Notes: generated from the sequence alone by a model not told the origin. A stretch of DNA of 64,000 nucleotides from Branchinecta lynchi (GCA_023053575.1 JAKZAP010000014.1:10994363-11058362), one strand, 5' to 3'; counted from the stretch's first letter, positions 9,201 to 19,540 are shown. Numbers and translations are program-made.

Positions 9201-11904
9201 GTTCGGCGGTCATGGGTTTGCGATTAGCTTCGCCGCCGAAGGAGAGGAACTTGAACAAATCAGAAGCGTCGTCACGACTGTAAACGTCAAAATACGGAAG
9301 TTAACCCCCGAAATACTTGAATTGTTTTCGGACGAAGAAGAAAGGGCAAACATGGAACTTTTAGAAGGAAACGGAAAGATAACACTGAATGTTGATTATT
9401 CAAAGCGGAGAGAAGAAATGAGAAATAGGTATAAAGGGAAAAAGAGGACGAAGCGTGGAGGTGGATGGGAGACTCCAGTAGAAGCAGAAACTGAAGAACT
9501 TGTGGTGGAGAAGGAATACTCGAGTCCGGTCCTGACGAAAGGATCGCATTATGTGGAAAGTGACGCTGGGGATGGATGCTCCAGTCCAGATGCAAATACG
9601 CTCAGTCAGTCGAAGTTCACAAACGGATATGCTTCAGAAACGCAGAATGGAGATATTCAGCTGAACCCCGAAGGAGAGAATGGCCCAATGGACGAATCGC
9701 ACAATATGGAAAAGGTGTTTGAGAAGCATCTGGAAGTCATTGATGTTCTTGTTAACAGTGTTAAAGAGGCAGTTGCAGATTGCGTGCATGAAGTGTTGCA
9801 TGATGATCTGCCGTCTTCACAGAATATCAGTGTGTCGGAGAATTGTACAACAGATCAATTTGTTACTGAATCAGGTCTGGAAGAAGAGTCAGTTTCCGCT
9901 CATGCGTCAAAGCAGGACGTCGAAATGGATCTTACAAAGAAAAAGATTGAACCAGACTCAGCTTGCACTTCTGCTCATATCCAGAAGGAAAATACTTACT
10001 TGGTGCTAGCTGAAGATCAGGCTGGTGTCTCTGAGAACGTTCAACGTGAGGTGCAAAAATATCAGGTCAGTGATTTCAAAGAAGCGACCATGACAGCTAC
10101 GCTCACGCAAGGCCAAAGTTTTGAGCCAAGTCGTGACCTAGTAGATCATGTGGAAAAAGAAGATGCGGAGGAAGATGAGCGACATGTTGTGAGTGAGAAT
10201 GAAGAGGAAGTAGACGAACAAACCAATAGAGAAATACAAGATGCTAAAAGTGTGGTACCGAGTCGGCAAGAAGAAATGACCAAAGCTGAAGGTGTTGCAG
10301 TGCCAGTAGATTCCGCTGGCACAGGAGCTGTTACGGTTTTAGAGTGCGCTGTGCCTCAAGACGAAAAAGTGTCTGCCATCTGTTCGCAGCATAAACAGCC
10401 AGACTTGAATGTAATCTGCGCGGGCGTACACTTATCGGGTATTTTGTCCAAGATTACTGCGCCGTCCAGAGAAGACTCAGTGGACGTGATTGCTGTCGTG
10501 TCGGACATTGCTAGAGAGGACACAAGCACAGGACATGTCACTGAAAAGGCTATCGGGTTAGAGTTCCCTTCGAGTACGATATTATCAGAGATCGCATCTA
10601 AAGGATCTGTTTCCGATGTAACTGACCAAGATTATATTGAGTTGGTATCGGAAGCTGTCATACCTATTAGTCTGTCGGCCGTTGCGTCGGAACCAGTCAC
10701 ATTCTCCGAGAGTACCGCCGTCCACGTTGCACCGCCCGTGGCTCGGCAAGATAAGACAGTGGAGACTCGTGTTGAAGTGACTGCAGTGGGTGATGATGGC
10801 ATACCTACCGGTGGAGAGGCGGCCCCTTGCACCGCTGCAGAAAAGGACGCCATAGAGGGAGCAATAAAATTTCCTGATTTACCATCAGTTTCGCTTAACG
10901 AGTCGTCGCAGTCGAAGCCCGAGCATCGGAGTTTTATGGACCGCCTTTCACGACTTACTAAGCGTCATCGCCAGTCGCTCGACCACCCAGGAATGTTTGA
11001 CTATCGCGGCTCGAGAAGAAGCTATGACGTCACCCCAGGTCTGGATGAATCTACTCGCTCGGAGAAAGCAAATACTCTAGAAACTTCCACGGTGTCCGAA
11101 AAGAGTAAGCGTCGAAGCTTCAGGCCTCTGAAGTTTGCGAGGAAGGCACTGCTACGGACTCGTAGTCTAATTATTCCCACCAAAAACAAAACCCTAGATA
11201 AACCTGGACCAGAACCTGTTAATCAACTAGATGGCGCTGGCCCATCCGAAGAAAAGGGATCTGTATCCCCCTCCCTGGAAATCAGCCCAGTTACAACTAT
11301 CAATAGAAGTCCACGACCTAACCGACTACCAGAACACGAAACAGCATGCATTGAACTATGCGAGAAGCTGGAAGAGACCAGGCAAAAATGCTCCAAAGGC
11401 GAAGGCTTTACAGAAATCCTTGGTAATGGAAAACCCGTAGTCGCTATGGATGCAGTCGATGGTGCAGCAAGCAATACCTTGCAACCGGTTGTGGAACGAG
11501 TTAAGGCGACCACGAAAGACTTGCTCCATAGGACCTTGAGTGATGAAACCTTGAAGAAGCAAACCTTAATCGTGACTGACTCGGAACACGACTTGCCTGG
11601 TGGCTTGGAGAGAAAGTGTATTGAAGGGCAGGATCTTACCTCTGCAGAGAACCTTGCAGTCCTTAATCCAACCGACAATGTCGCTGCAAGTCTTGCTGCA
11701 GTAGGAACCAATACTGAGGGACCCGCGGACCATATCGACGATAAGTCCACCTTAGACGAGGTAAACCAAACTGTAATCGATGAGTATCAGCGAGAAAATA
11801 ACCTCTGGTATGCCAAGTATTATGAGCAGGCGAATATTGTATCTCAGTATGTTGAGAATTGTAGGTATGTTAGGCAGTATCAAAACCAAAGTGAGGATTA
11901 TTAG
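3064..11904 (+). CDS. DDX20: DDX20/Gemin3-like DEAD-box RNA helicase, 3' part (4 exons)
   Basis: Exons 3064-3239, 5510-5648, 6095-6337 and 9201-11904 join in phase (3262 nt: one partial-codon base, then 1086 residues and a stop). The product has motif III (SAT in MSATYP), motif IV-like MVFTNYQTR, motif V (CTDLAARGID) and motif VI (HRIGRAGR, completed by FG in the last exon). The order and wording of these blocks match DDX20/Gemin3, the DEAD-box subunit of the SMN complex that assembles Sm cores on snRNAs in cytoplasm and Gems. The C-terminal extension is about 900 residues, acidic and low in complexity, roughly twice what I recall for vertebrate DDX20, and ends in a Tyr-rich segment. Motifs Q, I and II (DEAD) would lie upstream; I found no exon for them in 1-3063, so the 5' end is outside the window or unrecognised. 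Another DEAD-box paralogue is possible but fits less well. Confidence 0.85.
4529..4680 (+). mobile_element. Family B fold-back element, copy 2, inserted in family D
   Basis: The 12-bp duplication TTAAATGAAACT (4517-4528 and 4681-4692) flanks it. It carries inverted arms ACAATGTTTACAACGGATAC (4573-4592) and their complement near 4658-4677. An additional left tail (GAGCCCAAGCTGACTTTG) is not mirrored on the right. Insertion into a D element means that it is the younger of the two. Confidence 0.8.
4591..4640 (+). ncRNA. Putative minimal hammerhead ribozyme
   Basis: All core elements are in order. Stem I is CGTCAGC (4591-4597) pairing with GCTGATG (4634-4640). CTGACGA (4598-4604) is followed by stem II GGACCCTT ... 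AAGGGCC (4605-4625; GG/CC, bulged A, CCCTT/AAGGG, loop GCCAAG). GAAA is at 4626-4629, then TAT and C (4630-4633). Every invariant base of the CUGANGA/GAAA core and the U16.1-H17 site is present. Stem III is only the self-complementary AUAU, as in dimeric hammerheads of Penelope-like elements and retrozymes. Cleavage is predicted after C4633. Activity is not shown. Confidence 0.7.
5510..5648 (+). CDS. DDX20: DDX20 internal exon, start of helicase C domain
   Basis: The acceptor is TTATTCTCAG at 5500-5509 and the donor is GTAAGA at 5649. It encodes GIEQYVQVFP, the segment that opens RecA domain 2 in DDX20 (compare GLKQYYKV in vertebrates), and MVFTNYQTR, the motif IV region. It joins upstream and downstream exons in phase (1 in, 2 out). 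Confidence 0.85.
6095..6337 (+). CDS. DDX20: DDX20 internal exon with motifs V and VI
   Basis: The acceptor is TTTTTTGCTCCTAG ending at 6094 and the donor is GTAAGT at 6338. It carries SLSAHMDQTSR (motif IVa region), CTDLAARGIDAENVDLVVN (motif V) and HRIGRAGR (motif VI). The arginine finger and ATP-contacting residues of motif VI are intact, so the helicase core shows no sign of decay. Confidence 0.9.
6481..6960 (+). repeat. Family J interspersed repeat, copy 1, in a DDX20 intron
   Basis: TATTCTCGCCGTTCCCC, GAGTCC and GACTCACTCCACG blocks recur at 49795-49912 (+) and 51290-51413 (-). The GGGAATGCTCC and GTGGATCCAGA parts also recur near 49905-49965. The rest of this interval holds nothing else recognised. 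Confidence 0.5.
7075..7545. repeat. Degenerate GGATTC simple repeat region
   Basis: Clusters of GGATTCGGATTC-like hexamers at 7085-7175 and 7425-7535 flank a non-repetitive middle. No coding signal. Confidence 0.5.
7546..7572 (-). mobile_element. Family D terminal fragment
   Basis: AGCTCATATGGCACTTGC at 7551-7568 is the complement of the D end (GCAAGTGCCATATGAGCT). No other part of the element is seen. Confidence 0.4.
7573..8210. other. Intronic sequence without recognised features
   Basis: Contains a C-tract at about 7720-7733 followed by CCA repeats, then AT-rich sequence. Short open frames look accidental. Confidence 0.4.
8211..8851 (-). pseudogene. Decayed non-LTR retrotransposon, reverse transcriptase C-terminal part
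   Basis: The minus strand reads IRLGGIVLTQVHKVKYLGYV, then in another frame NFKCCSHPVKILLFKTYC and STLSKLKVCFNSAFRQLF, then after a TAG near 8470 NEIESFNIMRRKALVNF. These are the end-of-RT and thumb blocks of CR1/Jockey-like LINEs. At least one frameshift and one stop break it. On the minus strand a (TTGA)n-like 3' tail (about 8211-8223) ends it, as in CR1/L2-type elements. Confidence 0.7.
8852..8892 (+). mobile_element. Half of a family B element
   Basis: AATAAAATGTAGCTGACTTA and CATTTTGCATCGTCAA match one arm of family B. The other arm and the core are absent. It abuts the RT fragment. Confidence 0.55.
8893..9200. other. AT-rich 3' end of the last DDX20 intron
   Basis: Very AT-rich run ending in the TGTTCCGTAG acceptor. 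No repeat or RNA gene is recognised. Confidence 0.5.
9201..11904 (+). CDS. DDX20: DDX20 terminal exon: end of helicase core and long acidic C-terminal region
   Basis: The acceptor is TGTTCCGTAG ending at 9200. The open frame runs 2.7 kb to a TAG at 11902-11904. The first codons give RFGGHGFAISF, the expected continuation of motif VI. The rest is Glu/Asp/Ser/Thr-rich and probably disordered, with a basic patch near 10920-11190 (residues such as DRLSRLTKRHRQS and RRSFRPLKFARKA), and ends in a Tyr-rich tail (WYAKYYEQ...YVENCRYVRQY). In vertebrates the DDX20 C-terminal half binds SMN and transcription factors; whether this tail does is inference. I noticed no AATAAA in the few hundred bases after the stop. 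Confidence 0.85.
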
Positions 11905-12289
11905 ATCCGGCGATACATGACTTCCGAGACTAGATTTTTTTAATTGACGTTTTGACTATTTTTGTAGACAGTGTATGAATTACAACGAAAAGTTTGAATG
12001 GTGTCAAACAAGCAATTTCTAGAATCCCTTTCCTGCAAGCGAGGCGCATCGGGAAAAACTGTGAGAATCCGATTCCTGGAATTGTTTTCCGTTTTTCAGT
12101 CGGACTGATTGTGAAAACACATGGAAAACTTTTGGAATTCTAAACTTTTTAGAACAAAGAAGTCGAGATATGGTTCACCAGGCGTTCCTTCTACTCTCAT
12201 ACGTCCCACCAAAGTCATCTTGACGTTTTTTTTTGTTTAGACTTTCAAAACTTCCGCCGAAGCATTCAACTTTCCGCAGAGCTTTCCAC

Positions 12290-12700
12290 TAACTATCTGA
12301 GCCTCGTTTTTGTTGCTTGCTGCATGTCCACTTCTCGGCCGAATTCCGCTGATTCTTTCTACATCCGTTTTCGCACTGCAGCGCTTCCGAGGAAGACGGC
12401 AGCGCTTTTCGAGAATCACGGACTTGCTCCCCGACCAAGTCCGTGCTTCCTTGCAAGATGCTGCAGCGCTGCCGCTTCAACCAGAAAGAAAGTGAATCCA
12501 GAAACGCATATTGTGCAAAACCAAAGAAGTGCTGCAGCAGCGATGCGGCAGCGCTATTGCAACAAAAACGAGGCTCTGGAATCACCTTCCAAGAATGCTG
12601 CTTCGGTTTCCGTAACGCGATAACCGGTGCGAAAAGCTTGGCAATTTTCCGAAGCAACGCGAAAACCATTAAAATTGTTTCCGATTTGATTTCCATCTCG
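12290..12700. repeat. GC-rich inverted-repeat region after DDX20
   Basis: GAGCCTCGTTTTTGTTGC (12299-12316) is an exact inverted match to 12557-12574, and CACGGACTTG/CAAGTCCGTG forms a hairpin at 12417-12445. CAGCGCT motifs recur. The region is open in several frames on both strands, which I read as a consequence of its composition. Confidence 0.5.
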
Positions 12701-12784
12701 CGAAAACCCTCCTTATGCACCCACGTTAATGGGCGCCAAAATGTCCCCCTCTCTACTCGACCTTGGAGGTAGGCTATATCAGCA

Positions 12785-12905
12785 CAAGCTGTCTGCGAAT
12801 AATGCTTGTCGCTGACTAAACGGATTGGTCAGCTGAAACTTTATTAGGCGGTATTTCGGCGCTTCTGGGCAGGGGCCCTGTTTAAGTGGTGAATTCTGAC
12901 TTGTT
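12785..12905 (-). mobile_element. Degenerate family B element
   Basis: It keeps TGTCTGCGAATAATGC, GCTGACTAAACGGAT and, on the minus strand, GGGCCCCTGCCCAGAAGCGC then CGAAATACC, the stem II/GAAA part of the hammerhead. The CTGANGA block is lost. Confidence 0.5.
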
Positions 12906-12912
12906 ATTTTGA

Positions 12913-13323
12913 GAGAGCACTGTCAAAAGTTTGATGATATTTAGCACATGGATACGCATCTTTAGCTGCGTTCTTTGGAGTTCTCATCGGTTGTCTCCGG
13001 TTATTCTTATAAGGTGTTTTTGCATCCAGCGGTGACTACTCACCAGTCTTACAATCCGTGTTTGAACTAACCGGTGTCCGTTTTTGTCTCACCGGTGCGG
13101 ACTAACCAGCACCTGCTTAGGAGCACGGCTTTACCGAGAAGTTAGCAATTTTCGTCAACATTTGACGAGACCGAATTTAGGACGTTTTGGCACTCACCAG
13201 TGACTACCCACCGGTGAACCAAAAAACGCGATACAAGAGAAGAACCGAGCACCGGTGACAAAACAGCCCAGAGTGCAACGAACGCAGCCCTTGGGTTAAA
13301 TGTTATCAAACTTCTGACAGTGT
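12913..13323. mobile_element. MITE with long imperfect inverted ends
   Basis: GCACTGTCAAAAGTTTGATG at the left and its near-complement at 13302-13321 mark the ends. Inner arms also pair (GGTGACTACTCACCAG at 13031 against CACTCACCAGTGACTACCCA at 13191). The interior has several CACCGGTG motifs. Confidence 0.55.
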
Positions 13324-13689
13324 GGTAAGGAATTAACACTTAGTTTCGAGACTGCCGGTCTCGGAGGCCAATTTTTCTGATTTTGTTTCCCGTCGGCACT
13401 AGATATTCTAAGTAACTATGCCTATGCAGCGCTTACCATTGCAACCGGAAATCCGGTATAAGTATTTTACTATAATTCGGTTTTATCACCGGAAACTCAA
13501 AGGGTTTTATAATCAACTCGCATTATGCAGCGACCACTCCGGAAAAATAAACTGGAATTTTTTTTTGCCGAAAACTCCAGGTTTGCAAAACCACCACACC
13601 GGGGTGAGCAAGGAGGAGACACTTTATATCTCTGACTGCAGCCCCGATTCGTTGGGACGACAATAACCGTTTGAAGACATCTCGCCACA

Positions 13690-13830
13690 AAACAACTGGG
13701 AACCGGCTACTCGTCAAACATACATCTTGCCACACCGATAGCCTGCCACACTGATAGGCCACCCCGCCGACAACTTGACACAGTGACAAGCTGACACACC
13801 GACAACTTGCCACAAAGTGACGTCTCGCCA
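13690..13830 (-). repeat. GCCACACCGACAACTT minisatellite
   Basis: Irregular ~20 bp units of TTGCCACACCGA/ACAACTTG. The complementary array is at 16020-16175. Confidence 0.55.
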
Positions 13831-14239
13831 CATTTATTGCATAAGGTACTTCAGTCCCTATTAAAATTGCAGTACAAACCAATCAGAGAATCCTGATTTT
13901 TTCACGCTGATGAATATTGCGCGTAATACTTAGTGTCAGTGGAGAGGAAATTAATTCATCGGAGCAGATCTGTTTTATCCTCTTCTCGGGAATCTGGACT
14001 TGAATACAGCAAATGTATTCCGGTGAAACGATAAGCTTTTCTGATAACTTAAATGATAACTTCTTCGTAATCCTTCTAAACTTTGTGGTTTACTTTGTCC
14101 CAACTAATGGGAGTTTCGAATAAAAAACAATAAAGAAATGAATAATTAACTTATCAACATATTTGCTCACCTTTCCTGGATATACTCGAAGTTTAAAACA
14201 TGTGTTCCCCTCGTAGCCGAGGTTTTTTTCCCCCCTTGA

Positions 14240-14660
14240 GCTTGAATAGTTTCCATCTTTAAGTTTAACGGAAAAGCCAACTTATTTCGTATCATAATAT
14301 ATATAACGAAACACACTGTATTTCTTGGCTTGTGTTAAGGGATTTATTTTTTATTTTTCACTAGTTGCTCTAGTGATGTTGAGATTTCAGAATATCTACG
14401 GCCGTCCACACAGCGCAAAATTCTACTACGACGCGGAAAATTTGTATCTCAGTACGAACGTGGCTTTTCAGTGGCCGGAAAACGTGGAAGGTAGCTAACT
14501 GCGTGAATACTTATTTGTCGTAAATCGTTTTCGTCAAGCATAGAGATACCACAAATCCGACAGCCCGACAGGAAAATTCCACTGTATGAAAGTCAATTCT
14601 TCGTGAATAACGTAGCAACGAAGTAACGCACTTCATCAGGTCTTCGAGTCTCTTTAAAGC
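14240..14660 (+). repeat. Family F dispersed repeat, copy 1
   Basis: Blocks AGAATATCTACGGCCGTCC, GACGCGGA and GTGGCCGGAAAACGTGGAAG, ending TCTTCGAGTCTCTTTA. These recur at 15616-15827 (second half) and 30965-31345 (whole). No coding content. Confidence 0.55.
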
Positions 14661-15342
14661 ACAATGGACACTTCTAATGCTTTACTTTGTATTAAATGCT
14701 TCACAAATAAACATTTCCGACTTCCTTTAGAAGGCGCTACGAAAATCGGCCGTTTCCTTGTTATCCCTTGTCTTTACCTCTCTGGCATTTCGGTGACCCA
14801 AATCTTAGTTGCTGGAATATCGTGGCAGGAAATTCAAAAACTCCCAGCAATGCTTGATAGAAAAATATGTATTTGAGATGTAACCGAAGTCAAGCCGCAG
14901 ATGCAGATTACCTGATTGTTCTAGTATTTCATCAGAAGTTCCATGGCTTAAAGTGCCCATTAAAAGTTTTTCTTTGTGGAATAGTGTTGTGAAGCTTGAT
15001 TAGTTTACTTTATAAAATGCACCAGAATATACAATAAGCTTATAAAAAATAACATAGCTACAAAAATCATTCAAAAACAAATAACCTATTCAAATCTGAA
15101 TTATACAAGCTGATTTATGCATAAAATAAAGATCTACTAATTATTATAAGAAACATCACTTTTATCTTTGTCCAAGCTAGTAAATTGAGCATGTACTGGC
15201 CCGAAAAAATTACGTTTTGAAATATCACAGAGAGGAAACTGTTGAAAAAGCTGCTGATCTAGGGGATAAGCATTGTTCCTAGGTTGTTACAGAGTGGGAT
15301 TGGGGTAGTTTGATGTGCCGATTGAACTTTAAGTGAGTAGTG

Positions 15343-16085
15343 GCGGGTAACTAGATTGTCCCATCTCAACCTTTTCCGCTAATTTTAAACTATACTGAAC
15401 TACCAACCGCTATCGGTTGTTTCTAATCGCAAGAAAGGATTATTATTAAAGATTAAAAACTGTAAGAATTAGAAGAGGATCCAAATTCCTTGGGTCAACT
15501 GGACCAAAATGTCTATCACAGATTTTGTTTGATTTTTTCTGCCTAACAGCATACTTTTGTGGCGAGTTGTGCTATATGGCCAGTTGGTGGTGTGGCGATG
15601 TCGTTTGGCTCCCCAAACTGACGTGGCCAGAAAACGTGGAAGGTAGCTAACTGCGTGAACACTTACCTGTCGTAAATCGTTTTCGTCAACCGCATACAAT
15701 ACAGGTACAAGTACATGGAGATACCACAAATCCGACGACAGGGAAATTCCACTATATATTCGTGAATAGCGGAGCAACGAAGTAAAGCATTTTCATCGGG
15801 TCTTCGAGTCTCTTTACGGTGGGTAACTAGATTGTCCTATCTCAACCTTTTCCGTTAAATTTTAAACTATACTAAACTACTAACCACTATCGGTTGTATA
15901 TAATCGCAAAAAAGGATTATTATTAAAGATTAAAAACTTTAGAAGAGGATCTAAATTTTTGGGTCAACTGGTCCAAAATGTCTATCACAGTTTTTGGTGC
16001 ATTTTTTTTGCCTATCATAATACTTTTGTGGCGAGTTGTGCTATGTGGCGAGTTGTGCTATGTGGCCAGTTGGTAGTGTAGCTAG
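15343..16085 (+). repeat. Direct duplication of unit M flanking family F copy 2
   Basis: GGTAACTAGATTGTC at 15346 recurs at 15832 (spacing 486 bp), and each M unit runs ~250 bp through ATCGGTTGT, GGATTATTATTAAAGATT, GTCAACTGG and GTGGCGAGTTGTGCTAT. Family F copy 2 (15616-15827) lies between. A third M start follows F at 31365. Confidence 0.65.
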
Positions 16086-16175
16086 TTGACACTGTGTCAA
16101 GTTGTCGGTGTGGCTATTATCGGTATGGCGACATGTCGATGTGGCGACTTGTCGGTGTGGCGAGTTGTCATGAAA
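16020..16175 (+). repeat. GTGGCGAGTTGTCG minisatellite
   Basis: About eight irregular units of (T)GTGGCGA(C/G)TTGTCGGTG. It is the complement of the array at 13690-13830. Confidence 0.55.
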
Positions 16176-16850
16176 CCGACAATGACCAGTGAGAAACGTT
16201 GTAGCCTCACGGTTGGAAAATTTATAATTACATTCGTGATAGTCCAGAGGATTAAATATAAGCTGTTGTAAAATGATTGACTCTTATTTGAGCTGTCAAT
16301 CCTTGACTTAAAAAAATCCATGATGCAGTGGTATTTTGATCCCCTTATCAGTGAACGACTTATTACTTTCGTGCGGGCACAATATTTGTTTCCAGCAGAC
16401 GAAGGGCTCTTCAGAGTGTGGTGTTCCCAGGAATGGAGAACTGGATTCTGGTGCTTTTGGTAAGTTAGAACATAATCGTTTGCAAACAAATTTTGTCTTC
16501 AAAGATGCGCCCCGAGCAAAATCGGCAGACGTAAAGCTTAGGCATTCACAGAGGCTTGCTTTCATTTGGGTGTAGGTTTATGTGCTTTCAGACGGGTTCC
16601 CACCGTTATACAAGAACAGTATATTTCTAAAATACATATGACGAAAAAATATATTCGGGTTCGTCCCTGAGACAATTTTTGAACTGAATTAAAAATAAAT
16701 TGAAGACTCGCAGTATTTTCTGTAGAAGCAAAAGGAAAAATTGGTACGTTAATTCCGTCTTGCCACTGAATCTCGTACAACGACTACCAATCTTGTAGCT
16801 TTGTCCGGGGGGGGGGGGGGTGACTCATCCCCCATGCTCCAGAGAATCTA
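16176..16850. other. No gene recognised
   Basis: Short overlapping frames on both strands (for example 16097-16489 minus) show no family signal. A G-tract is at about 16807-16821. Confidence 0.4.
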
Positions 16851-17230
16851 CCCTCAGTCGTATGTTTTGAGCTTGTCTGGATGACAGTCTTATATTTTGA
16901 GCTTTTCAGAATGACACACAGGCAGTTACCAAACGTGAATTTCACCAACAAATCACATTTTTAGTCGTATGGCTACGAAGAAATTTCTATTCGTATGTTT
17001 ACAGATTCCCAGTTGTGTGTTCTGAGTTTTCCAAATTGAAAGTCGTATGTTTGAGCTTGCCAGAATGACTTCAGCCGCGAATTTCGCCTGGAAAGACATA
17101 TGAGGCAGTTGTTGAGTTTCGACAGCAAATGTCCCATTTCTGGTCATTACGTTACGAACTATCATGTGTTTTGAGATTGTTAGAATGACAGTCGTATGTT
17201 TCGAGCTTGTCAGAGTGACATAAATGCCGT
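16850..17230 (+). repeat. Degenerate tandem repeat GTCGTATGTTTTGAGCTTGT
   Basis: About seven spaced copies of GTATGTTTTGAGCTTGTCAG followed by AATGACA, e.g. at 16858, 16888, 17042, 17166 and 17190. Between them lie non-matching spacers. Confidence 0.5.
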
Positions 17231-17249
17231 TACCAAATCGTGATTTTCA

Positions 17250-18150
17250 CTCTGTGGCGGTGAAAACAGCTGATTTTCGAAAATTTCGCCTGCGGCGCGA
17301 CGTTTCAACATTGTTCTATCAGGTTCTGTGCAAAAATCTCCTTATCTTAAAAAGAAACAATTTTTTGTATTTTTTTAGTGGCTTGTGGAGTAAGGTTTGC
17401 AAGCAAAGCGGCTTTGTAAGTAGCCTACTGTATGACGAGACTGATGATTGCACTATTTTCTTGTAGTCACTACCACGTACCAACTTCCGGGAAAATATCC
17501 CACTCCTTTTCCGAGTTATCGGGTACGGACAGACATGTGATACCCTATGTAGCCTTTAACTTTTTCGTAAAACTTCACCTGTGCCGTCTTACATAGTAGC
17601 CTACTCGCTATCTGGTTGAATGGCCCGTAATTTGGTGAGGAATTAGGCCTAAGATTTCAGCCACATTAAAAGCTAGAAATGCCAGAAAAAGGTCGGATTA
17701 CAAAAAAATCGCATGCGGCGCTGAGTTTAAATTTGTCTTGGTACATACAGTAAAAGCTGCTGCTTGGGATCTGAGCTACGTTAAAGCCAGAGTCTGTGGG
17801 GAATTAGTCGAATATTGCCGGATAAAGAGCGATTTAACAAATAAGATGTTCCTTCGGCCCAAGCTGACTGCGAATCATATTTGACGGTGCGAAACGGATA
17901 AGTCAGCTACATTTAAAATGTAGCTGACTTATCTGTTTTGCACCGTCAAATATGATTTAACAAAGTTTTGCCTGCGGCTCTTTCGTAGTCCTACCCTGTT
18001 TCTATTTAGCTTAACATTTATGTGCGGTTTTAAAAGGTAGAAGTTGTAAAGGAGTAGTTGAATTTGCTCGGATTTAAAAAATTTCGCCTGCGGCGCTCAC
18101 TTTAGTTTGTCTTGAGTAGTAGATCTCAGAAGCTGGTACCGAAGCTTGTC
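17250..18150 (+). repeat. Family G repeats with TTCGCCTGCGGCGCTCACT
   Basis: Four copies of the hairpin motif CGCC-TGC-GGCG or close variants (near 17287, 17712, 17972, 18081), each preceded by A/T-rich AAAATTT. Units also share ATTAAAAGCTAGAA and TTTGTCTTGGTA segments. A second cluster is at 26310-26720. Confidence 0.55.
17842..17953 (-). mobile_element. Short family B element with 11-bp target duplication
   Basis: GATTTAACAAA at 17831-17841 and 17954-17964 flank it. The two arms (ATTTGACGGTGCGAAACGG and complement) meet almost directly, so the ribozyme core is deleted. The left tail GGCCCAAGCTGACTGCGAAT is present on one side only. Confidence 0.75.
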
Positions 18151-18780
18151 TTCTCTCCAGGGAAATTTGATATGAACGGCATGTCTAATTCCTGTTACTT
18201 ATTTGTTTATTATTTTATTACTACAATGGCATTCTCCGTAACGTTTTAGAACTTAATAACGTTAATATTTCTTGAGCCTTCTGGTGCTGTGTTTTTAGCC
18301 AGTCGTATATTTTGAAGTCCTCCCCCCCCCCCCCATGCCCAAGCCCTTCGAACCGCCCCTGGCTTTGTCCCCTTCGTGTAGCTTGTGCACTTCAAATCTT
18401 TTGCTTCTCAATCACAACTGGCGATCACTCTTCCTTTTCTTCCTGCATTTGCATATTTCTATCGAATGCGTTGGTTGCCTTCCCGACACCCGGAATGTAG
18501 CGGGTGTAAACATCCCGGACTTCCAAACGTTTTTGGCCTGGCTTCACCTTCCTAATCCGTGTCCTTCCTAATCCGTCCTAATCCTAATCCGTTTCAACGA
18601 AAACGGATGTCTCGAATTCAGGAAAAAATGTTGAGGTCGGAAAACATGGCCTTAATGGCGATGTGGTTTACCCAACTAGAAAGTAATAGAAAGTCCTATC
18701 AGGAACTCCCGATCGTCTGTACATACCATAAACTACAAGACAGGTCATGGCTATAGTGAACTAACGAAATCTTCTTTCAG
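18151..18780. other. Upstream of the LRR gene; no exon identified
   Basis: Contains a C-tract (about 18319-18331) and a TCCTAATCCGT tandem (18550-18595). The signal-peptide exon of the LRR gene should be here or farther upstream but was not found. Confidence 0.4.
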
Positions 18781-19540
18781 CTATGCCTGTCGACGACAAG
18801 CGGCGTTCCAGTTGAAGACAGGGGCATCAATGGATGCCCTGACCCCGCCACCATCTACCCCTGCCAATGCACACCGAATCCCAGTGATTCTGAGAATGGT
18901 AAACCAGGGCTTTACTGCTCAGGGATCGTGTCACCTGAACAGGCTGAACCGATTTTTTCTTCTTCATCGAAAGCTGGTGGATACTCCTACATTATTCTAT
19001 CCGATCTGTTGGTAGGAGAGCTGACCAAGGATTTTTTCGCCCAGACGACGTCAGATGTCCTTACGATACGAAACTCGAATCTGACCAGAATAGATCCTGA
19101 GGCCTTCCGGTACTTCGACGGCGTCTTGACGATTTTATCAGTGCAGAACTGCCAAAATCTAAAGTCGTTTCCGTTTGCTTCACTCGCCGGGTTTAATCTG
19201 CTAGCCATGCTGGAGTTGGCGAACGTTGGACTAACATCGATAGATAACTTTCCAGAACTGCCGTCTCTCAACCAACTCGTAATAGAGACGCCGGGTACCC
19301 TGGCTTCTATCCCGGTGTTACCTTCCCTGCCAAAACTGACGCGCGTAGCATTCAAAGGAAAAAGGTTGGATATACCCCCATTTGCATTCTACGGCCTACC
19401 AGTGCTGGACATGTTAGACCTTTCGAGCAATGACATCTACAGGCTTAAAACTAACGCTCTCGCCTTCTCAACGCCGTCAATAAGGGCGATTATGCTGCAG
19501 GAGAGTCCTCTGGATTATCTGGAAGTTAAAGCAATACAGG
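18781..19540 (+). CDS. LRR protein exon: Cys cluster and most LRRs
   Basis: The acceptor is AAATCTTCTTTCAG ending at 18780 and the donor is GTGAGT at 19541. It encodes the CPDPATIYPCQCT cysteine cluster and about seven LRR strands. Reading phase is 0 at the start and 1 at the end, matching the next exon. Confidence 0.85.

Noticed and set aside
11223..11750. 175-codon minus-strand frame opposite the DDX20 last exon
   Set aside because: Antisense shadow of a strongly coding exon; no domain signal.
12289..12720. 143-codon minus frame and three overlapping plus frames
   Set aside because: GC-rich inverted-repeat DNA open in several frames at once; no splice context and no recognised family.
13909..13930. 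CTGATGA motif as another hammerhead candidate
   Set aside because: No stem II followed by GAAA within reach and no stem I pairing.
18312..18571. Possible signal-peptide exon for the LRR gene (MKSSPPPPCPSP... frame)
   Set aside because: Driven by a C-tract, not followed by a convincing donor in the needed phase, and the predicted N-terminus is not a typical signal peptide.
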